This document shows, one piece after another, positions 28,545 through 37,963 of a stretch of 64,000 bases of DNA. Location: contig NZ_SMSJ01000001.1 of assembly GCF_004355005.1 (NCBI RefSeq), forward strand, positions 186,001-250,000. Direction: 5' to 3'. The DNA comes from Dankookia rubra (lineage in GTDB: Bacteria > Pseudomonadota > Alphaproteobacteria > Acetobacterales > Acetobacteraceae). The position numbers and the translations under genes were made by a program. Under the pieces are notes generated by a model. The model searched no databases, had not been told where the DNA came from, and saw nothing but the letters and a program-made list of their open reading frames with translations. Each line of letters begins with the position of its first letter. Within the stretch, counting starts at the first letter, position 1.

Positions 28545-29506
28545 AGCGTCACCTCCATGCCGTCCTGCGCAACCTCCCAGCCCGCGGCCTCGGCTGCCGC
28601 GCGTTCCGGGCTATCCGCCAGCAGGACGGGATTGGTGTTGTTGATGTGGATGAGGATGCGCCGCCGCACCCCGAGCCCGGCGAAGGCGGCGATGGTGCCG
28701 CCCGGCCCGTCGATGCTCATGTGGCCCATCCGCGCCCCGGTCTTCGGCCCGGCGCCCGCCCGCAGCATCTCGTCGTCCCGCCAGAGCGTGCCATCGAAGA
28801 AGACGCAGTCGGCACCTTCGAGCCGAGCGGCGAGCCCGGGCGGCAGCGCGGCGCAGCCGGGGATGAAAAACAGCGACTGGTCGCCGGCGCTGACCCGCAG
28901 GCCGATGGTCTCCCCCTCCTCCGCCCGGCCGGGATCGGCGCCGGAGGCTTCCTCCAGGAAGAGCGGCACCTTGCCGGGCACGGCGAAAGCCTCGACCATG
29001 AGGCCGAGCGGCGCGCCGGCGGCATCCGCGAGCGCCAGCGTCCGGTCGAGCGGCAGCGTCCGGCGCGGGACGATGGCGGGGTTCACCGCGCCGAAGACCG
29101 GATTGGCGGCGAGGACCGCCAGCGCCCGGTCGGCGCCGTAGAGCGCAAAGGGATGGCGTTCCCGCAGCGTCAGCAGCCCGGCGATGGTATCGACCTCGGC
29201 CCCGGTCAGCACCACCGCGGCGATCGGGGAATGGCGGATCTCGCCCGGCGCCGGGCGCGGGTGCAGCGCCGGGGTGGCGATGACCTGCTGGCGGAGATCG
29301 GGCGAGGCGTTCAGCAGCACCCAGCGATCGCCATCCGCGGAGACCGCGAGCGAGGCCTGACTGCGCGCCGGCGCCGCCGGGTCGCCGGCCAGCGCGCGGC
29401 GGCAGCCGGGACCGGCGGAGTTCCATTGCGGAAAGCCACCGCCGGCGGCCGCGCCGAGGACGATGGCCCGGAGCCGGGACGCGGAAGGACAAGGGGGGCT
29501 GGGCAT
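28541..29506 (-). CDS. pqqB: PQQ biosynthesis protein PqqB
   Basis: A 321-residue metallo-beta-lactamase-fold protein, an oxygenase-like step in PQQ synthesis. It starts MPSPPCPSASRLRAIVLGAAAGGGFPQWN, and the G-A-A-A-G-G-G-F-P-Q-W-N block is diagnostic. Later blocks are NASPDLRQQ, AAVVLTGAEVDTIAGLLTLRE and GHMSIDGPGGT. The HINNTNPVL block near the end is also typical. I use the ATG at 29506; the longer frame reaches into the pseudogene upstream. It starts the pqqBCDE run, whose genes overlap or nearly touch. Confidence 0.95.
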   Translation of the reverse strand: MPSPPCPSASRLRAIVLGAAAGGGFPQWNSAGPGCRRALAGDPAAPARSQASLAVSADGDRWVLLNASPDLRQQVIATPALHPRPAPGEIRHSPIAAVVLTGAEVDTIAGLLTLRERHPFALYGADRALAVLAANPVFGAVNPAIVPRRTLPLDRTLALADAAGAPLGLMVEAFAVPGKVPLFLEEASGADPGRAEEGETIGLRVSAGDQSLFFIPGCAALPPGLAARLEGADCVFFDGTLWRDDEMLRAGAGPKTGARMGHMSIDGPGGTIAAFAGLGVRRRILIHINNTNPVLLADSPERAAAEAAGWEVAQDGMEVTL

Positions 29507-29699
29507 GGCCAGGGGCTCAGGAAGCCGAGGCGAATGCGTCGGTTGGGCGGACCATGGCGGGATTTCCTCCGGCGGCCGCTGCGGGCCGTCCCTCTCCGAA
29601 TGTAGGCACCGGCTTGGGGCCGGCCAACCCCGTGCGGGGTCGGACAACCCGACAGGCCGCCGCAGGCGGGACTAGCTGCCCCGGCTGCGCCACCTGCAG

Positions 29700-30197
29700 G
29701 ACGCCGTGCGGCGTGAAGCATGGCCCGCTCGGCAGGCCGAACGATGGACAGGGCGAAGACCGTGACCTCGTCCGCGACCCGGTCGCGGTCCATCACCACT
29801 CAGGCCCAGTTCCTGCAGATCGCCGAGCAGACCACGCCGGAGGAGCGGTCGACGGCAATGCGGCGGGCATCCGGCGCCAGGGCGGAGAACTCGACCCGGA
29901 CGCCTTCCGGCAGCCGGATACGCTCGAGGCTCGGGCGCAGCGCATCGGCACGTCGGACGTCCTGCGCTACCGCCTCCATTCGCGTCAAGGTGCCCAACTG
30001 CTGCGGCCGGCCTAGGTCGCCTGTGCTGGCCTGGGACGGCGGCCCGGTGGGCGGATGCCAGGCCCGGCCTCGCCAGGGGTGGCACGGCCGGCATTCATCG
30101 CGGTTCGCCTCGGACGGGCCTTGCGGTCCTGGGCCAGGGTCCATTGCCCAACCCCGGCCACCGCCAGCAAGCAGCCGGCGCCGAGCAGCATCGCCAT
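29700..30197 (-). pseudogene. Probable remnant of a PQQ-dependent sugar (sorbosone-type) dehydrogenase
   Basis: A signal peptide (MAMLLGAGCLLAVAGVGQWTLAQ) opens at 30197. After a frame change come LERIRLPEGVRVEFSALAPDARRIAVD, an in-frame TGA, then VVMDRDRVADEVTVFAL. These resemble in order the N-terminal part of sorbosone-dehydrogenase-like proteins (P-x-G-F-x-[IV]-x-x-x-A, then VDRDxDGVADEV). The remaining two thirds of such a protein is absent. The match is by eye only. A dead PQQ enzyme in the middle of the pqq genes is what separates pqqA from pqqB. Confidence 0.5.
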
Positions 30198-30350
30198 TGT
30201 TGGCAGTACGAGTCCTCCCGTGCCCCCAGGGCCGCTGCCGCTGGAGTTCGGGGCAAGGCAGGCCCGGACCGTAGCGCAAAGGCGCCGACGTGCTTGCGAG
30301 GACCAGGCCGGAACGATGAGCCTCGGTCGAGGGCGGCGCCCGGACAAGAA

Positions 30351-30380
30351 AGGGCCCCGCGCCCTGGGGTGCGGGGCCCT
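30351..30380 (-). terminator. Terminator or attenuator between pqqA and pqqB
   Basis: Perfect 10-base arms AGGGCCCCGC and GCGGGGCCCT enclose a 10-base loop. Read on the minus strand the stem is followed by TTTCTTGT, close to an intrinsic terminator. It lies 41 bases after the pqqA stop. Such a structure would let the short precursor pqqA be made in excess over pqqBCDE. Confidence 0.65.
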
Positions 30381-30392
30381 CCTGGAATCGAT

Positions 30393-30412
30393 GGCCGGCC
30401 CTGCAGCCGGCC
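30393..30412 (-). other. Second stem-loop directly after pqqA
   Basis: Arms GGCCGGC and GCCGGCC around CTGCA-type loop, nine bases past the pqqA stop and just before the stronger terminator-like hairpin. It may protect the 3' end of the short pqqA transcript. Confidence 0.4.
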
Positions 30413-30420
30413 GCGGCCGA

Positions 30421-30501
30421 TCAGCCGATCTCGGCGCAGGCGTAGCTGTTGATCTCGAGGGCGAGCGACACTTCGGTCACGCGCGGCTTCTTCCAGGCCA
30501 T
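30421..30501 (-). CDS. pqqA: PQQ precursor peptide PqqA
   Basis: A 26-residue peptide, MAWKKPRVTEVSLALEINSY followed by ACAEIG. Glu16 and Tyr20 have the spacing (E-x-x-x-Y) of the two residues that PqqE cross-links and that become PQQ; the MAW-K-P-x-V-T-E start is typical of acetic-acid-bacterial PqqA. A GAGGA ribosome site precedes the ATG. It is about 0.9 kb upstream of pqqB, not adjacent as in most relatives, and is followed by two hairpins. Confidence 0.95.
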   Translation of the reverse strand: MAWKKPRVTEVSLALEINSYACAEIG

Positions 30502-30719
30502 AGGATCCTCCATCGCGGCGGTATCGCCGAGGGACATAGTGGGGTTTGCGCCGGAAGGGATCAAGCCGATGGTTGCGCGCTGGCGGCAGCCGGCCGGCCC
30601 CCTTTGGCCCATTGGCCCTGCTCCGCCGGGCGGCCGGTCTTCTTGTACCGGGCGGCGGCGGGCCCTACTGGGGCGCAGTCCCGGGGCTTCGGGGCGGCAC
30701 GTTGTTGCAGGAGCATGTC

Positions 30720-31751
30720 ATGGGCTACCGGGTCGCGGTCGTCGGCGCCACCGGCGCGGTGGGGCGGGAGATGCTGAAGACCCTCGCCGAGCGGGACTTC
30801 CCCGTCAGCGAGGTCGTCGCCCTCGCCTCCGGCCGCTCGGTCGGGCAGGAGGTCTCCTTCGGCGAGAAATCGGTCCTCAAGGTCCAGGCGCTGGAACGCT
30901 TCGACTTCAAGGCGACGGAGCTCGCCTTCTTCTCCCCCGGCGCCGCGGTCTCGGCGGTGCATGCGCCGCGCGCCGCGGCGGCGGGCTGCGTCGTCATCGA
31001 CAACACCAGCCATTTCCGGATGGAGCACGACGTGCCGCTGGTGGTGCCCGAGGTGAATGCCCGCCACCTCAAGAACTTCGCCCGGCGCAACATCATCTCC
31101 AACCCGAACTGCTCGACCATCCAGATGGTGGTCGCGCTGAAGCCGCTGCATGACATCGCCAGGATCAGGCGCGTGGTGGTCAGCACCTACCAGTCGGTCT
31201 CCGGCGCGGGGCGGGAGGCGATGGACGAGCTGTTCAACCAGACCCGCGCTATGTTCGTGAACGACGCGGCTGTGCCCGAGCAGTTCACCAAGCCGATCGC
31301 CTTCAACGTCATCCCGCATATCGATGCCTTCCTGGACGAGGGCGCGACCAAGGAGGAATGGAAGATGGCGGCCGAGACGCGGAAGATCCTCGACCCCGAC
31401 ATCGCCGTCATCGCCACCTGCGTCCGCGTCCCCGTCTTCATCGGCCATGCCGAGGCGGTGCACGTGGAATTCGAGGGCCCGATCACCGAGGAGCAGGCGG
31501 TGGAGGCGCTGCGCGAGGCACCGGGCATCCAGCTCGTCGACAAGCGGGAGGATGGCGGCTACGTCACGCCGCTCGAATCCGTCGGCGAGGATGCGGTCTA
31601 TGTCAGCCGCCTCAGGCGCGACCCGACCGTGCCGCATGGCCTGGCGTTCTGGTGCGTGTCGGACAACCTCCGCAAGGGCGCGGCGCTGAACGCGGTGCAG
31701 ATCGCCGAAGCGCTGCACGAGCAGAGGCTGGTCAAGCCGCGGCGCGGCTAG
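30720..31751 (+). CDS. asd: Aspartate-semialdehyde dehydrogenase
   Basis: A 343-residue enzyme converting aspartyl phosphate to aspartate semialdehyde with NADPH, the branch point to lysine, threonine, methionine and diaminopimelate. The N-terminal VAVVGATGAVGREML is the nucleotide-binding motif, ISNPNCSTIQM contains the catalytic Cys, and VIPHIDAF and HAEAVHVEF carry substrate-binding residues. The ATG at 30720 gives the normal length; the frame is open further upstream without homology. It is divergent from pqqA. Confidence 0.96.
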   Translation: MGYRVAVVGATGAVGREMLKTLAERDFPVSEVVALASGRSVGQEVSFGEKSVLKVQALERFDFKATELAFFSPGAAVSAVHAPRAAAAGCVVIDNTSHFRMEHDVPLVVPEVNARHLKNFARRNIISNPNCSTIQMVVALKPLHDIARIRRVVVSTYQSVSGAGREAMDELFNQTRAMFVNDAAVPEQFTKPIAFNVIPHIDAFLDEGATKEEWKMAAETRKILDPDIAVIATCVRVPVFIGHAEAVHVEFEGPITEEQAVEALREAPGIQLVDKREDGGYVTPLESVGEDAVYVSRLRRDPTVPHGLAFWCVSDNLRKGAALNAVQIAEALHEQRLVKPRRG

Positions 31752-31847
31752 GGCATGTCTCGGGGAGACAGGATCCTTCCCAAGGCGCCCTGATCGACCG
31801 TCCCGAGTCTGACACTTGCCGCAGAAAAGAAAGTGCGGGGCTTGAGG

Positions 31848-31864
31848 AGGGAACACGCTTCCCT
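31848..31864. terminator. Hairpin between convergent asd and histidine kinase genes
   Basis: AGGGAA and TTCCCT around CACGC, immediately after the kinase stop on the minus strand and about 95 bases after asd. A second small perfect hairpin, TGTCTC/GAGACA, lies at 31755-31769 just after asd. Neither has a long T run; together they may end the two convergent transcripts. Confidence 0.35.
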
Positions 31865-31866
31865 TG

Positions 31867-34476
31867 TCATGCCGGCCGCGCCGGCTCCGTCAGCCCCAGC
31901 TCGGCCAGCAGCACCCCGCGCTGCACCGGCTTCGGCAGATAGGCATCCATCCCCGCTGCCAGGCATTGCGCGCGGAAGTTCTCGCCCACTGCGGCGGTCA
32001 GGCCGATGATCCGCGCCGCCCGGTTCGGCCCGGGGGCGGCGCGGATCTGCCGCGTCGCCTCCAGCCCGTCCATCACCGGCATCTGCAGGTCCATCAGGAT
32101 CAGCCCATAGGCGTGCCGGCGGGCCGCCGAGACGCCCTCGGAGCCATCCGCCGCAACATCCACGTGGCAGCCGGCCCGCTGCAGGATGCTCCGCATGACC
32201 AGCTGGTTGGTGGCATTGTCCTCCACCAACAGCACCCGGGTCCGCGGCGCCTCCCCGGGCGGCGGGGCGACGGGGCGCACCGCCGCCCCGCCGCCCGGGC
32301 CCAACGTCTGCAGCCGCAGGGCATGCAGCAGCGCCTCTCGCAGCCGCGAGGGCAAGGCCGGCTTCAGCAGCACCGCGTCGAACAGCGCCGCCGCCGGCGC
32401 GCCACGGATCAGCCCGGTGCCGGACGAACACAGAACCAGCGCCGGCCGGGGGCCGCCCGGTTCAGCATGGACCCGCCGGGCCAACGCCTCGCCGTCGCCG
32501 TCCGACATCTGGCCGTCCAGCACCACGGCATCGAAGGGCCGGCCGGCCAGGCGCGCAGCGCGCAGCGCGGTCATTGCCTCGGCGGCATCCGCCGCGACCG
32601 TCGGCTCGGCGCCGCAGGCGATCAGCTGGCGGGCCATGATCTCGCGGTTCAGCGCCAGGTCATCCACCACCAGCACCTGCCGGCCGCGCAGCAGAAAGGG
32701 ATCGCCCGCATCGGGCGTCTCGACGGCGCCGAGCAGGATGTCGAAGCGGAAGATGCTGCCGCCGCCCGGCCGCGCCGCGGCGCCGATCGTCCCGCCCATG
32801 CTCTCGGCCAGCCGGCGGCAGATCGCCAGGCCTAGCCCGGTGCCGCCGTAGCGCCGGCGGATGGAGACATCGGCCTGGGTGAAGCGCTCGAACAGCATCG
32901 GTACCTGCTGCGGGTCGAGCCCGATGCCGGTGTCGCTGACCCGGCAGGTCAGCCGCCAGCCTGAGCCCTCGCGTTCGGTCGAGACCGCGACCTCGATCCA
33001 GCCCGACTCGGTGAACTTCACCGCGTTGCCGACCAGGTTGAACAGCAGCTGACGGAACCGGCCGGGATCACCGACCACCCTGGCCGGGACGTCGGGCGCC
33101 AGCGCGCAAGCCAGTTGGACCCCGCGATTGGCGACGCGCGGCGCGAAGAGCTCGACGATGGTGCCGAGCTCGGCCTCGATGTCGAAGGGGACCTCCTCAT
33201 GGTCCATCCCGCCGATCTCAAGCTTGGAGAAGTCGAGGATGTCGGACAGCACCATGGTCAGGTGCTCGGCGGATTTCTCGATGGTCTCGGCATAGCGGCG
33301 CTGCAGCGGGTCGAGCGGGGTGTCCATCAGCACGCCGGCCATGCCGATCACCCCGTGCAGCGGGGTGCGGATCTCGTGGCTCATGGCGGCGAGGAATTCG
33401 TCCTTGGCGCGGCCGGCGGCCACCGCCTCGGCCTCGCTCACCGCCAGCCGGGCGCCCTGCAGCCGCAGCGTCTCGGCCTGCCGCACCAGCAACCAGAGCG
33501 CCAGGAAGGTGACCGCGGCGGCAATGCCGATGCCGCCCGTCAGCAGCCAGCCGAGCCGGTAGACCGGCGCCAGCGCCGCCTGCCGGTCGCGCGTCACCTC
33601 GACCACGAAGGTGCCGGCGCGGGTGACGGCGAAGCTGCCGACCACCACCCTCCCCGACTCGTCCGTGCCGCGGAAGGTCCCGCTTTCCCGCTGCGGCAGG
33701 AAGTCGCGGAACAGCCAGGCTCCGGGATTGCTGCCACCGATCCCCGCCGCGCTGCCGTCCGAACGGGCGAGCAGTTGGCCGGAGAAGGAATGCAGCCGAA
33801 TCTCGACGTCGAAGGCCTCGGCATAGCGGCGGCTGACGCTGACCAGGTAGTCCGGGTTGAACAGCGCGACCGCAGCCCCGGCGAATCCGCCCCCGCCGCT
33901 AACGGCGCGGGCCAGCGGGATCGACCAGAGCCGCGTCTCGGCGATGCTGCGCCCGGATCCGCCGGGTGCCAGGAATCGGCCGGCCTCGGGCGCGCCGACC
34001 TTGGTCACCGCCTCTCCCGCCGCCAGGGCGCGGAACCAGTCGCGATCGGCGATCGAGCGGCCGACCAGGGCAGGCTGGGTCGCGGCGACCACGAAGCCCG
34101 CCGCATCGGCCAGCAGCAGCGCCCGCAGCGGCGCGACGTCGCGCATGCGCGCCGCAAGCTGGGCATCGAGGCCGGCCGGCAGCCGGTCAGCCGGCTGTGC
34201 TGCCAGGTCGTTCAGCACCAGGTCGACGGTCTGCGATGCGCGGGTGAGCTGGTCGGCCAGCGAGCCGGCGACGCTGCGGGTCAGCTTTTCGGCATCGACC
34301 AGGGCGTCGCGCTGTCCGCGTTCGAAAACAACGTAGTAGACAACCGAAACGAGACAGGCGAGGACCAGCCCGACTGCCGCGCCGAACAACAGGCGTGGCC
34401 GCGGCTCGGCAGCTGTGGGTGGTACGAGGCGGAGGGAGCGGCGCAGGATGGCATGGAAGCCTGGAGGTGGACGCAT
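31867..34476 (-). CDS. Hybrid sensor histidine kinase with two receiver domains
   Basis: An 869-residue membrane kinase. A first membrane helix is at about 30-50, a periplasmic Cache-like sensor at 52-305, a second helix at 310-331. The kinase core has His367 in [13 protein letters not shown], the N box around [10 protein letters not shown] (479-488) and the G boxes SDTGIGL and GGTGLGLAI. Receiver 1 (600-720) has DD at 605-606, Asp654 and Lys705; receiver 2 (747-860) has Asp796 in MDLQMP and the Lys of YLPKP, so both look active. It has no Hpt domain of its own; a separate Hpt protein lies 1 kb away. Its ATG overlaps the start of the divergent binding-protein gene; MASKK at 34521 is an alternative. 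Confidence 0.9.
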   Translation of the reverse strand: MRPPPGFHAILRRSLRLVPPTAAEPRPRLLFGAAVGLVLACLVSVVYYVVFERGQRDALVDAEKLTRSVAGSLADQLTRASQTVDLVLNDLAAQPADRLPAGLDAQLAARMRDVAPLRALLLADAAGFVVAATQPALVGRSIADRDWFRALAAGEAVTKVGAPEAGRFLAPGGSGRSIAETRLWSIPLARAVSGGGGFAGAAVALFNPDYLVSVSRRYAEAFDVEIRLHSFSGQLLARSDGSAAGIGGSNPGAWLFRDFLPQRESGTFRGTDESGRVVVGSFAVTRAGTFVVEVTRDRQAALAPVYRLGWLLTGGIGIAAAVTFLALWLLVRQAETLRLQGARLAVSEAEAVAAGRAKDEFLAAMSHEIRTPLHGVIGMAGVLMDTPLDPLQRRYAETIEKSAEHLTMVLSDILDFSKLEIGGMDHEEVPFDIEAELGTIVELFAPRVANRGVQLACALAPDVPARVVGDPGRFRQLLFNLVGNAVKFTESGWIEVAVSTEREGSGWRLTCRVSDTGIGLDPQQVPMLFERFTQADVSIRRRYGGTGLGLAICRRLAESMGGTIGAAARPGGGSIFRFDILLGAVETPDAGDPFLLRGRQVLVVDDLALNREIMARQLIACGAEPTVAADAAEAMTALRAARLAGRPFDAVVLDGQMSDGDGEALARRVHAEPGGPRPALVLCSSGTGLIRGAPAAALFDAVLLKPALPSRLREALLHALRLQTLGPGGGAAVRPVAPPPGEAPRTRVLLVEDNATNQLVMRSILQRAGCHVDVAADGSEGVSAARRHAYGLILMDLQMPVMDGLEATRQIRAAPGPNRAARIIGLTAAVGENFRAQCLAAGMDAYLPKPVQRGVLLAELGLTEPARPA

Positions 34477-35329
34477 GATAGCGTCGCTTATTGCATGGAT
34501 TGTCGTTTTTTTAGAGGCCATTTCGTTGCCGGCATTGTCGCAGCCCGTGCCGGGCCCGGCGACACCTGCCGCCTCCACCCCGCAGGCTGCCGCGCCCATT
34601 GCCGGCGAGCGCCTGGCGGCCGTCCGCGCCCGCGGCCGCCTGCAGGTCTGCATGTGGCCGGAATACTTCGCCATCAGCTACCGCAACCCCCGGAACGGCG
34701 CGCTCGAGGGGATCGACATCGACATGGCCCGGGCGCTCGCCGCCCGGCTTGGCCTGCCGCTCCACTTCGTCGAGACCAACTTCGCCGAGTTCATGGACCG
34801 GTTGGAACGCGGTGACTGCGACGTCGCCATGATGGCGGTCGGCGTGCTGCCGGCGCGGCAGGCGCGGGTCGACTTCTCGCGCCCAACCATGGCCAGCCCG
34901 GTCTATGGGGTGACCAGCAAGGACGGCCCCCGCATCACCCGGTGGGAGGATATCGACCAGCCCGGCATCGCGGTCGCGGTCGCCGCGGGCACGCTGATGG
35001 AGCCGCTGATGCGGCAGACGCTGCAGCGGGCCGAGTTGGTGGTGGTCAGCCCGCCCAATACGCGGGAGGCCGAGGTGCAGGCCGGCCGCGCCGACCTGTT
35101 CATGAGCGACTTCCCCTATACCCGCCGCATGCTGCTGATGCATGACTGGGCGCGGATCATCGAGCCGCCCGGCCGTTTCGGCGAAACCGCCTATGCCTAT
35201 GCCGTGCCTAAGGGCGAGGCAGCCTGGCTAGCCGAGGTCGATGCCTTCGTCGCCGCCGCAAAGGCGGATGGCAGCCTGGCCGCCGCGGCCGCGCGGCACG
35301 GCCTGACGCCGATCCTGGTGCGCGACTGA
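34475..35329 (+). CDS. Periplasmic solute-binding protein family 3, probably linked to the divergent kinase
   Basis: A 284-residue protein with a signal peptide ([23 protein letters not shown]) and a single family-3 binding fold: LQVCMWPEYFAISYRNP, then GIDIDMARALAARLGLPL, CDVAMMAVGVLPARQARVDFS and LFMSDFPYTRRMLL. A GGAGGTGG site directly precedes the ATG. Relatives bind amino acids for ABC importers, but no importer genes are near; between a hybrid kinase and an Hpt protein it more likely serves as a ligand receptor for signalling. The ligand is unknown. Confidence 0.87.
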   Translation: MIASLIAWIVVFLEAISLPALSQPVPGPATPAASTPQAAAPIAGERLAAVRARGRLQVCMWPEYFAISYRNPRNGALEGIDIDMARALAARLGLPLHFVETNFAEFMDRLERGDCDVAMMAVGVLPARQARVDFSRPTMASPVYGVTSKDGPRITRWEDIDQPGIAVAVAAGTLMEPLMRQTLQRAELVVVSPPNTREAEVQAGRADLFMSDFPYTRRMLLMHDWARIIEPPGRFGETAYAYAVPKGEAAWLAEVDAFVAAAKADGSLAAAAARHGLTPILVRD

Positions 35330-35439
35330 GGCGGCCCGGTAGCCGGGCTGCCTGACGGCGCGGTGCTGAAGCGGCCGGCCCAGGCCCCGGGCCGCGTCGT
35401 CGGTGCAGGTCGCCCGCAGCCGGCCCCGACGACGCGGGG

Positions 35440-36375
35440 TCAGGCCGGCTGGTGCAGCAGGCGGCGCAGCCCGGCCTCGGCGCATTGCGGCAGGCCGGGG
35501 CTGGCGGTCGCCAGCTTCGCCAGGTCGCCGGCCCGGGCGGCGGTTTCCACAACCAGCAGCGTCTCCGCAAGGTCGTCCAGCCCGAAGCTGGCGGCGACGC
35601 CGCGGATCGCATGTGCTTCCAGCCGCGCCGCGGGGGCATCGCCGGCGGCGATCGCCGCTTGCAGCCGTGGCATGCGGGTCCGCACCTCCTCCTTGCAGAG
35701 CGCCGCCAGGTCGGCGGCGGAAAACGGCGTGGCCTGGCGCGGCGGCGCAGCCGGGCGGCAAGTCAGCAGCATGCCGCCCCCGGCTTCGGGTTCCCAGCGG
35801 TCCTCGACATGGCTGCCGTCGCGGCGCTGCCGCCGGGCAGCCCCGGCGATTCCCGACTCGATGCCGTGCCGGGACAGCTTCCCGGTTGGGCTGGCGGGCT
35901 GCAGCCGCACCAGGTCGGCAAGCGGCAGGCCGGCCTGCAGCGCCGCCTCCGGCACCTCGGCCAAGGCGGCGAAGCCCTGGCTCCAGGCCGACAGGCAGTG
36001 CTGCCCGTCGAACAGCGCGGCACCGGGGGCGGCGCTGTCCAGCAACAGGGCGATGCGACGCGTCTCCGCCTCGGCCCGAACAGCGGCGTGCTGCAACTCG
36101 TCCTGCACTGCGGCGAAGCGCGCCTGGCTCGCCGCACCGAGCGCGGCTTCGACCACGGCCAGGCGACGGCGGCCGAACCAGAGCCCCGCGCCGAAGGCCA
36201 GGACCATGCTGCATAGCACGGTGGGAATGAGCCGGATGCCAAGGTCCAGGATCGAGGACGGCAGGGGACCCAGCGCCAGGACATGCAGCGTCACCGCCCA
36301 GGCCAGGGCACCGAAGGCCGCCGCGCCCCCCAGTAGCATGGCGGTGCGAAGCGGCCGGTCAGGATCCAGTTCCAT
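35440..36375 (-). CDS. Membrane-anchored Hpt phosphotransfer protein
   Basis: A 311-residue protein. Two N-terminal membrane helices (about 10-35 and 45-68) are followed by a short coiled segment, a PAS-like region (about 105-210, LLLDSAAPGAALFDGQHCLSAWSQGF) and a C-terminal Hpt domain. Phospho-acceptor His255 lies in LEAHAIRGVAASFG, the standard Hpt motif. There is no kinase ATP-binding domain. Next to a hybrid kinase with two receiver domains and no Hpt, it is the natural relay partner. The final output regulator is not in the window. Confidence 0.78.
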   Translation of the reverse strand: MELDPDRPLRTAMLLGGAAAFGALAWAVTLHVLALGPLPSSILDLGIRLIPTVLCSMVLAFGAGLWFGRRRLAVVEAALGAASQARFAAVQDELQHAAVRAEAETRRIALLLDSAAPGAALFDGQHCLSAWSQGFAALAEVPEAALQAGLPLADLVRLQPASPTGKLSRHGIESGIAGAARRQRRDGSHVEDRWEPEAGGGMLLTCRPAAPPRQATPFSAADLAALCKEEVRTRMPRLQAAIAAGDAPAARLEAHAIRGVAASFGLDDLAETLLVVETAARAGDLAKLATASPGLPQCAEAGLRRLLHQPA

Positions 36376-36595
36376 CGGCGATCGACCCCGGACGTAGCAC
36401 GCAGGACGCGATGTTTCACTGTTCGTGAACTACCATTTCACATGGACCGAGCGCAACGGCGACGGCGGCCGGTGGTACCCCGCGGCCCGTCCGGCCCTTG
36501 CCCGCCGCAGGCCCCGGTGCGATTGTCCGGCCCGTTATCCATGGACCCGGCCGCAGTCGCTGATTGGTCGCGCCGGGAAGCGACGAGGACGCGGT

Positions 36596-37813
36596 ATGGC
36601 GAAGATCAAGGTGAAGACCCCGGTCGTCGAGATGGACGGCGACGAGATGACCCGGATCATCTGGGGGTTCATCAAAGAGAAGCTGATCCTTCCCTATCTC
36701 GATATCGACCTGAAATACTATGACCTCGGCATCGAGTACCGCGACCAGACCGACGACCAGGTGACGATCGACGCCGCCAACGCGACCAAGCAGTACGGCG
36801 TGGGCGTGAAGTGCGCGACCATCACCCCGGACGAGGCGCGGGTGAAGGAGTTTGGCCTGAAGAAGATGTGGCGGAGCCCGAACGGCACCATCCGCAACAT
36901 CCTCGACGGCACCATCTTCCGCGAGCCGATCATCTGCTCCAACGTGCCGCGCCTGGTGCCGCACTGGTCGAAGCCGATCGTCATCGGCCGCCATGCCTAT
37001 GGCGACATCTACCGCGCGGCCGAAACCAAGATCCCCGGCGCCGGCAAGGCCACGCTGACCTGGACGCCGGCCGATGGGGGCGCCCCGGTCGAGCTCGACG
37101 TCACCAATTTCCCGGCCGGCGGCGGCGTGCTGATGGGAATGCACAATACCCGCGCCAGCATCGAGGGCTTCGCCCGCGCCTCCTTCAACTACGGCCTGGC
37201 GCGCGGCTACTCGGTGTACTTCTCGCACAAGAATACCATCCTCAAGGCCTATGACGGCGAGTTCAAGGACATCTTCCGCCGCATCTACGACACCGACTTC
37301 GCCGACAAGTTCAAGGCGGCCGGGCTGACCTACGAGGATCGGCTGATCGACGACATGGTAGCCTCGGCGCTGAAGTGGGAAGGCGGCTATGTCTGGGCCT
37401 GCAAGAACTACGACGGCGACGTGCAGTCGGACATCGTGGCGCAGGGCTTCGGCTCGCTCGGCCTGATGACGTCGGTGCTGCTCAGCCCCGACGGCAACAC
37501 CGTCGAGTCGGAAGCCGCGCACGGCACGGTGACGCGGCACTACCGTGAGCACCAGAAGGGCCGCGAGACCTCGACCAACCCGATCGCCTCGATCTTCGCC
37601 TGGACCCGCGGCCTCGCCTATCGCGGCAGGTTCGACGGCACGCCCGACGTCACCGGCTTCGCCGAGGCGCTGGAGAAGGTCTGCGTCGACACCGTCGAGA
37701 GCGGCTTCATGACCAAGGACCTGGCCATCCTGATCAGCAAGGACCAGCCCTTCCTGACCACCCAGGCCTTCCTGGCTAAGCTCGACGAGAACCTGCAGAA
37801 GGCGATGAAGTAG
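36596..37813 (+). CDS. icd: NADP-dependent isocitrate dehydrogenase
   Basis: A 405-residue homodimeric, eukaryote-like NADP isocitrate dehydrogenase of the citric acid cycle. Visible blocks: [13 protein letters not shown] at the start, the phosphate-binding [19 protein letters not shown], catalytic Tyr and Lys regions, [20 protein letters not shown] with the metal-binding Asp, and [10 protein letters not shown] for cofactor choice. The ATG at 36596 follows a GAGGA site; an open frame further upstream lacks homology. A strong intrinsic terminator follows. Confidence 0.96.
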   Translation: MAKIKVKTPVVEMDGDEMTRIIWGFIKEKLILPYLDIDLKYYDLGIEYRDQTDDQVTIDAANATKQYGVGVKCATITPDEARVKEFGLKKMWRSPNGTIRNILDGTIFREPIICSNVPRLVPHWSKPIVIGRHAYGDIYRAAETKIPGAGKATLTWTPADGGAPVELDVTNFPAGGGVLMGMHNTRASIEGFARASFNYGLARGYSVYFSHKNTILKAYDGEFKDIFRRIYDTDFADKFKAAGLTYEDRLIDDMVASALKWEGGYVWACKNYDGDVQSDIVAQGFGSLGLMTSVLLSPDGNTVESEAAHGTVTRHYREHQKGRETSTNPIASIFAWTRGLAYRGRFDGTPDVTGFAEALEKVCVDTVESGFMTKDLAILISKDQPFLTTQAFLAKLDENLQKAMK

Positions 37814-37837
37814 ACACCGCGCCCGCGCGCGGCGGGG

Positions 37838-37866
37838 GGCGGGTCCGCGAGGGCCCGCCTTTTTTT
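37838..37866 (+). terminator. Intrinsic terminator of icd
   Basis: GGCGGGTCC and GGGCCCGCC form a 9-base stem with one G-T pair and a GCGA tetraloop, followed by seven T. It begins 25 bases after the icd stop. This is the clearest Rho-independent terminator in the window. Confidence 0.9.
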
Positions 37867-37963
37867 GCGCCTGCAGCGGTTCGCGTTCAGCGGAAGGCGG
37901 GCCGCGGCCGGTCCTTGCTTGCGGAACAGATCCAGGCGTTCACCCCCCCCCGCGCCGGCTGCG

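Noticed and set aside
33115-34815. Plus-strand frame of over 560 codons opposite the histidine kinase
   Set aside because: The kinase has every catalytic motif on the other strand; this frame has none.
36425-36595. Longer N-terminus for isocitrate dehydrogenase
   Set aside because: The extra residues resemble no family member; ATG at 36596 with a GAGGA site starts exactly at the conserved [17 protein letters not shown]-type start.
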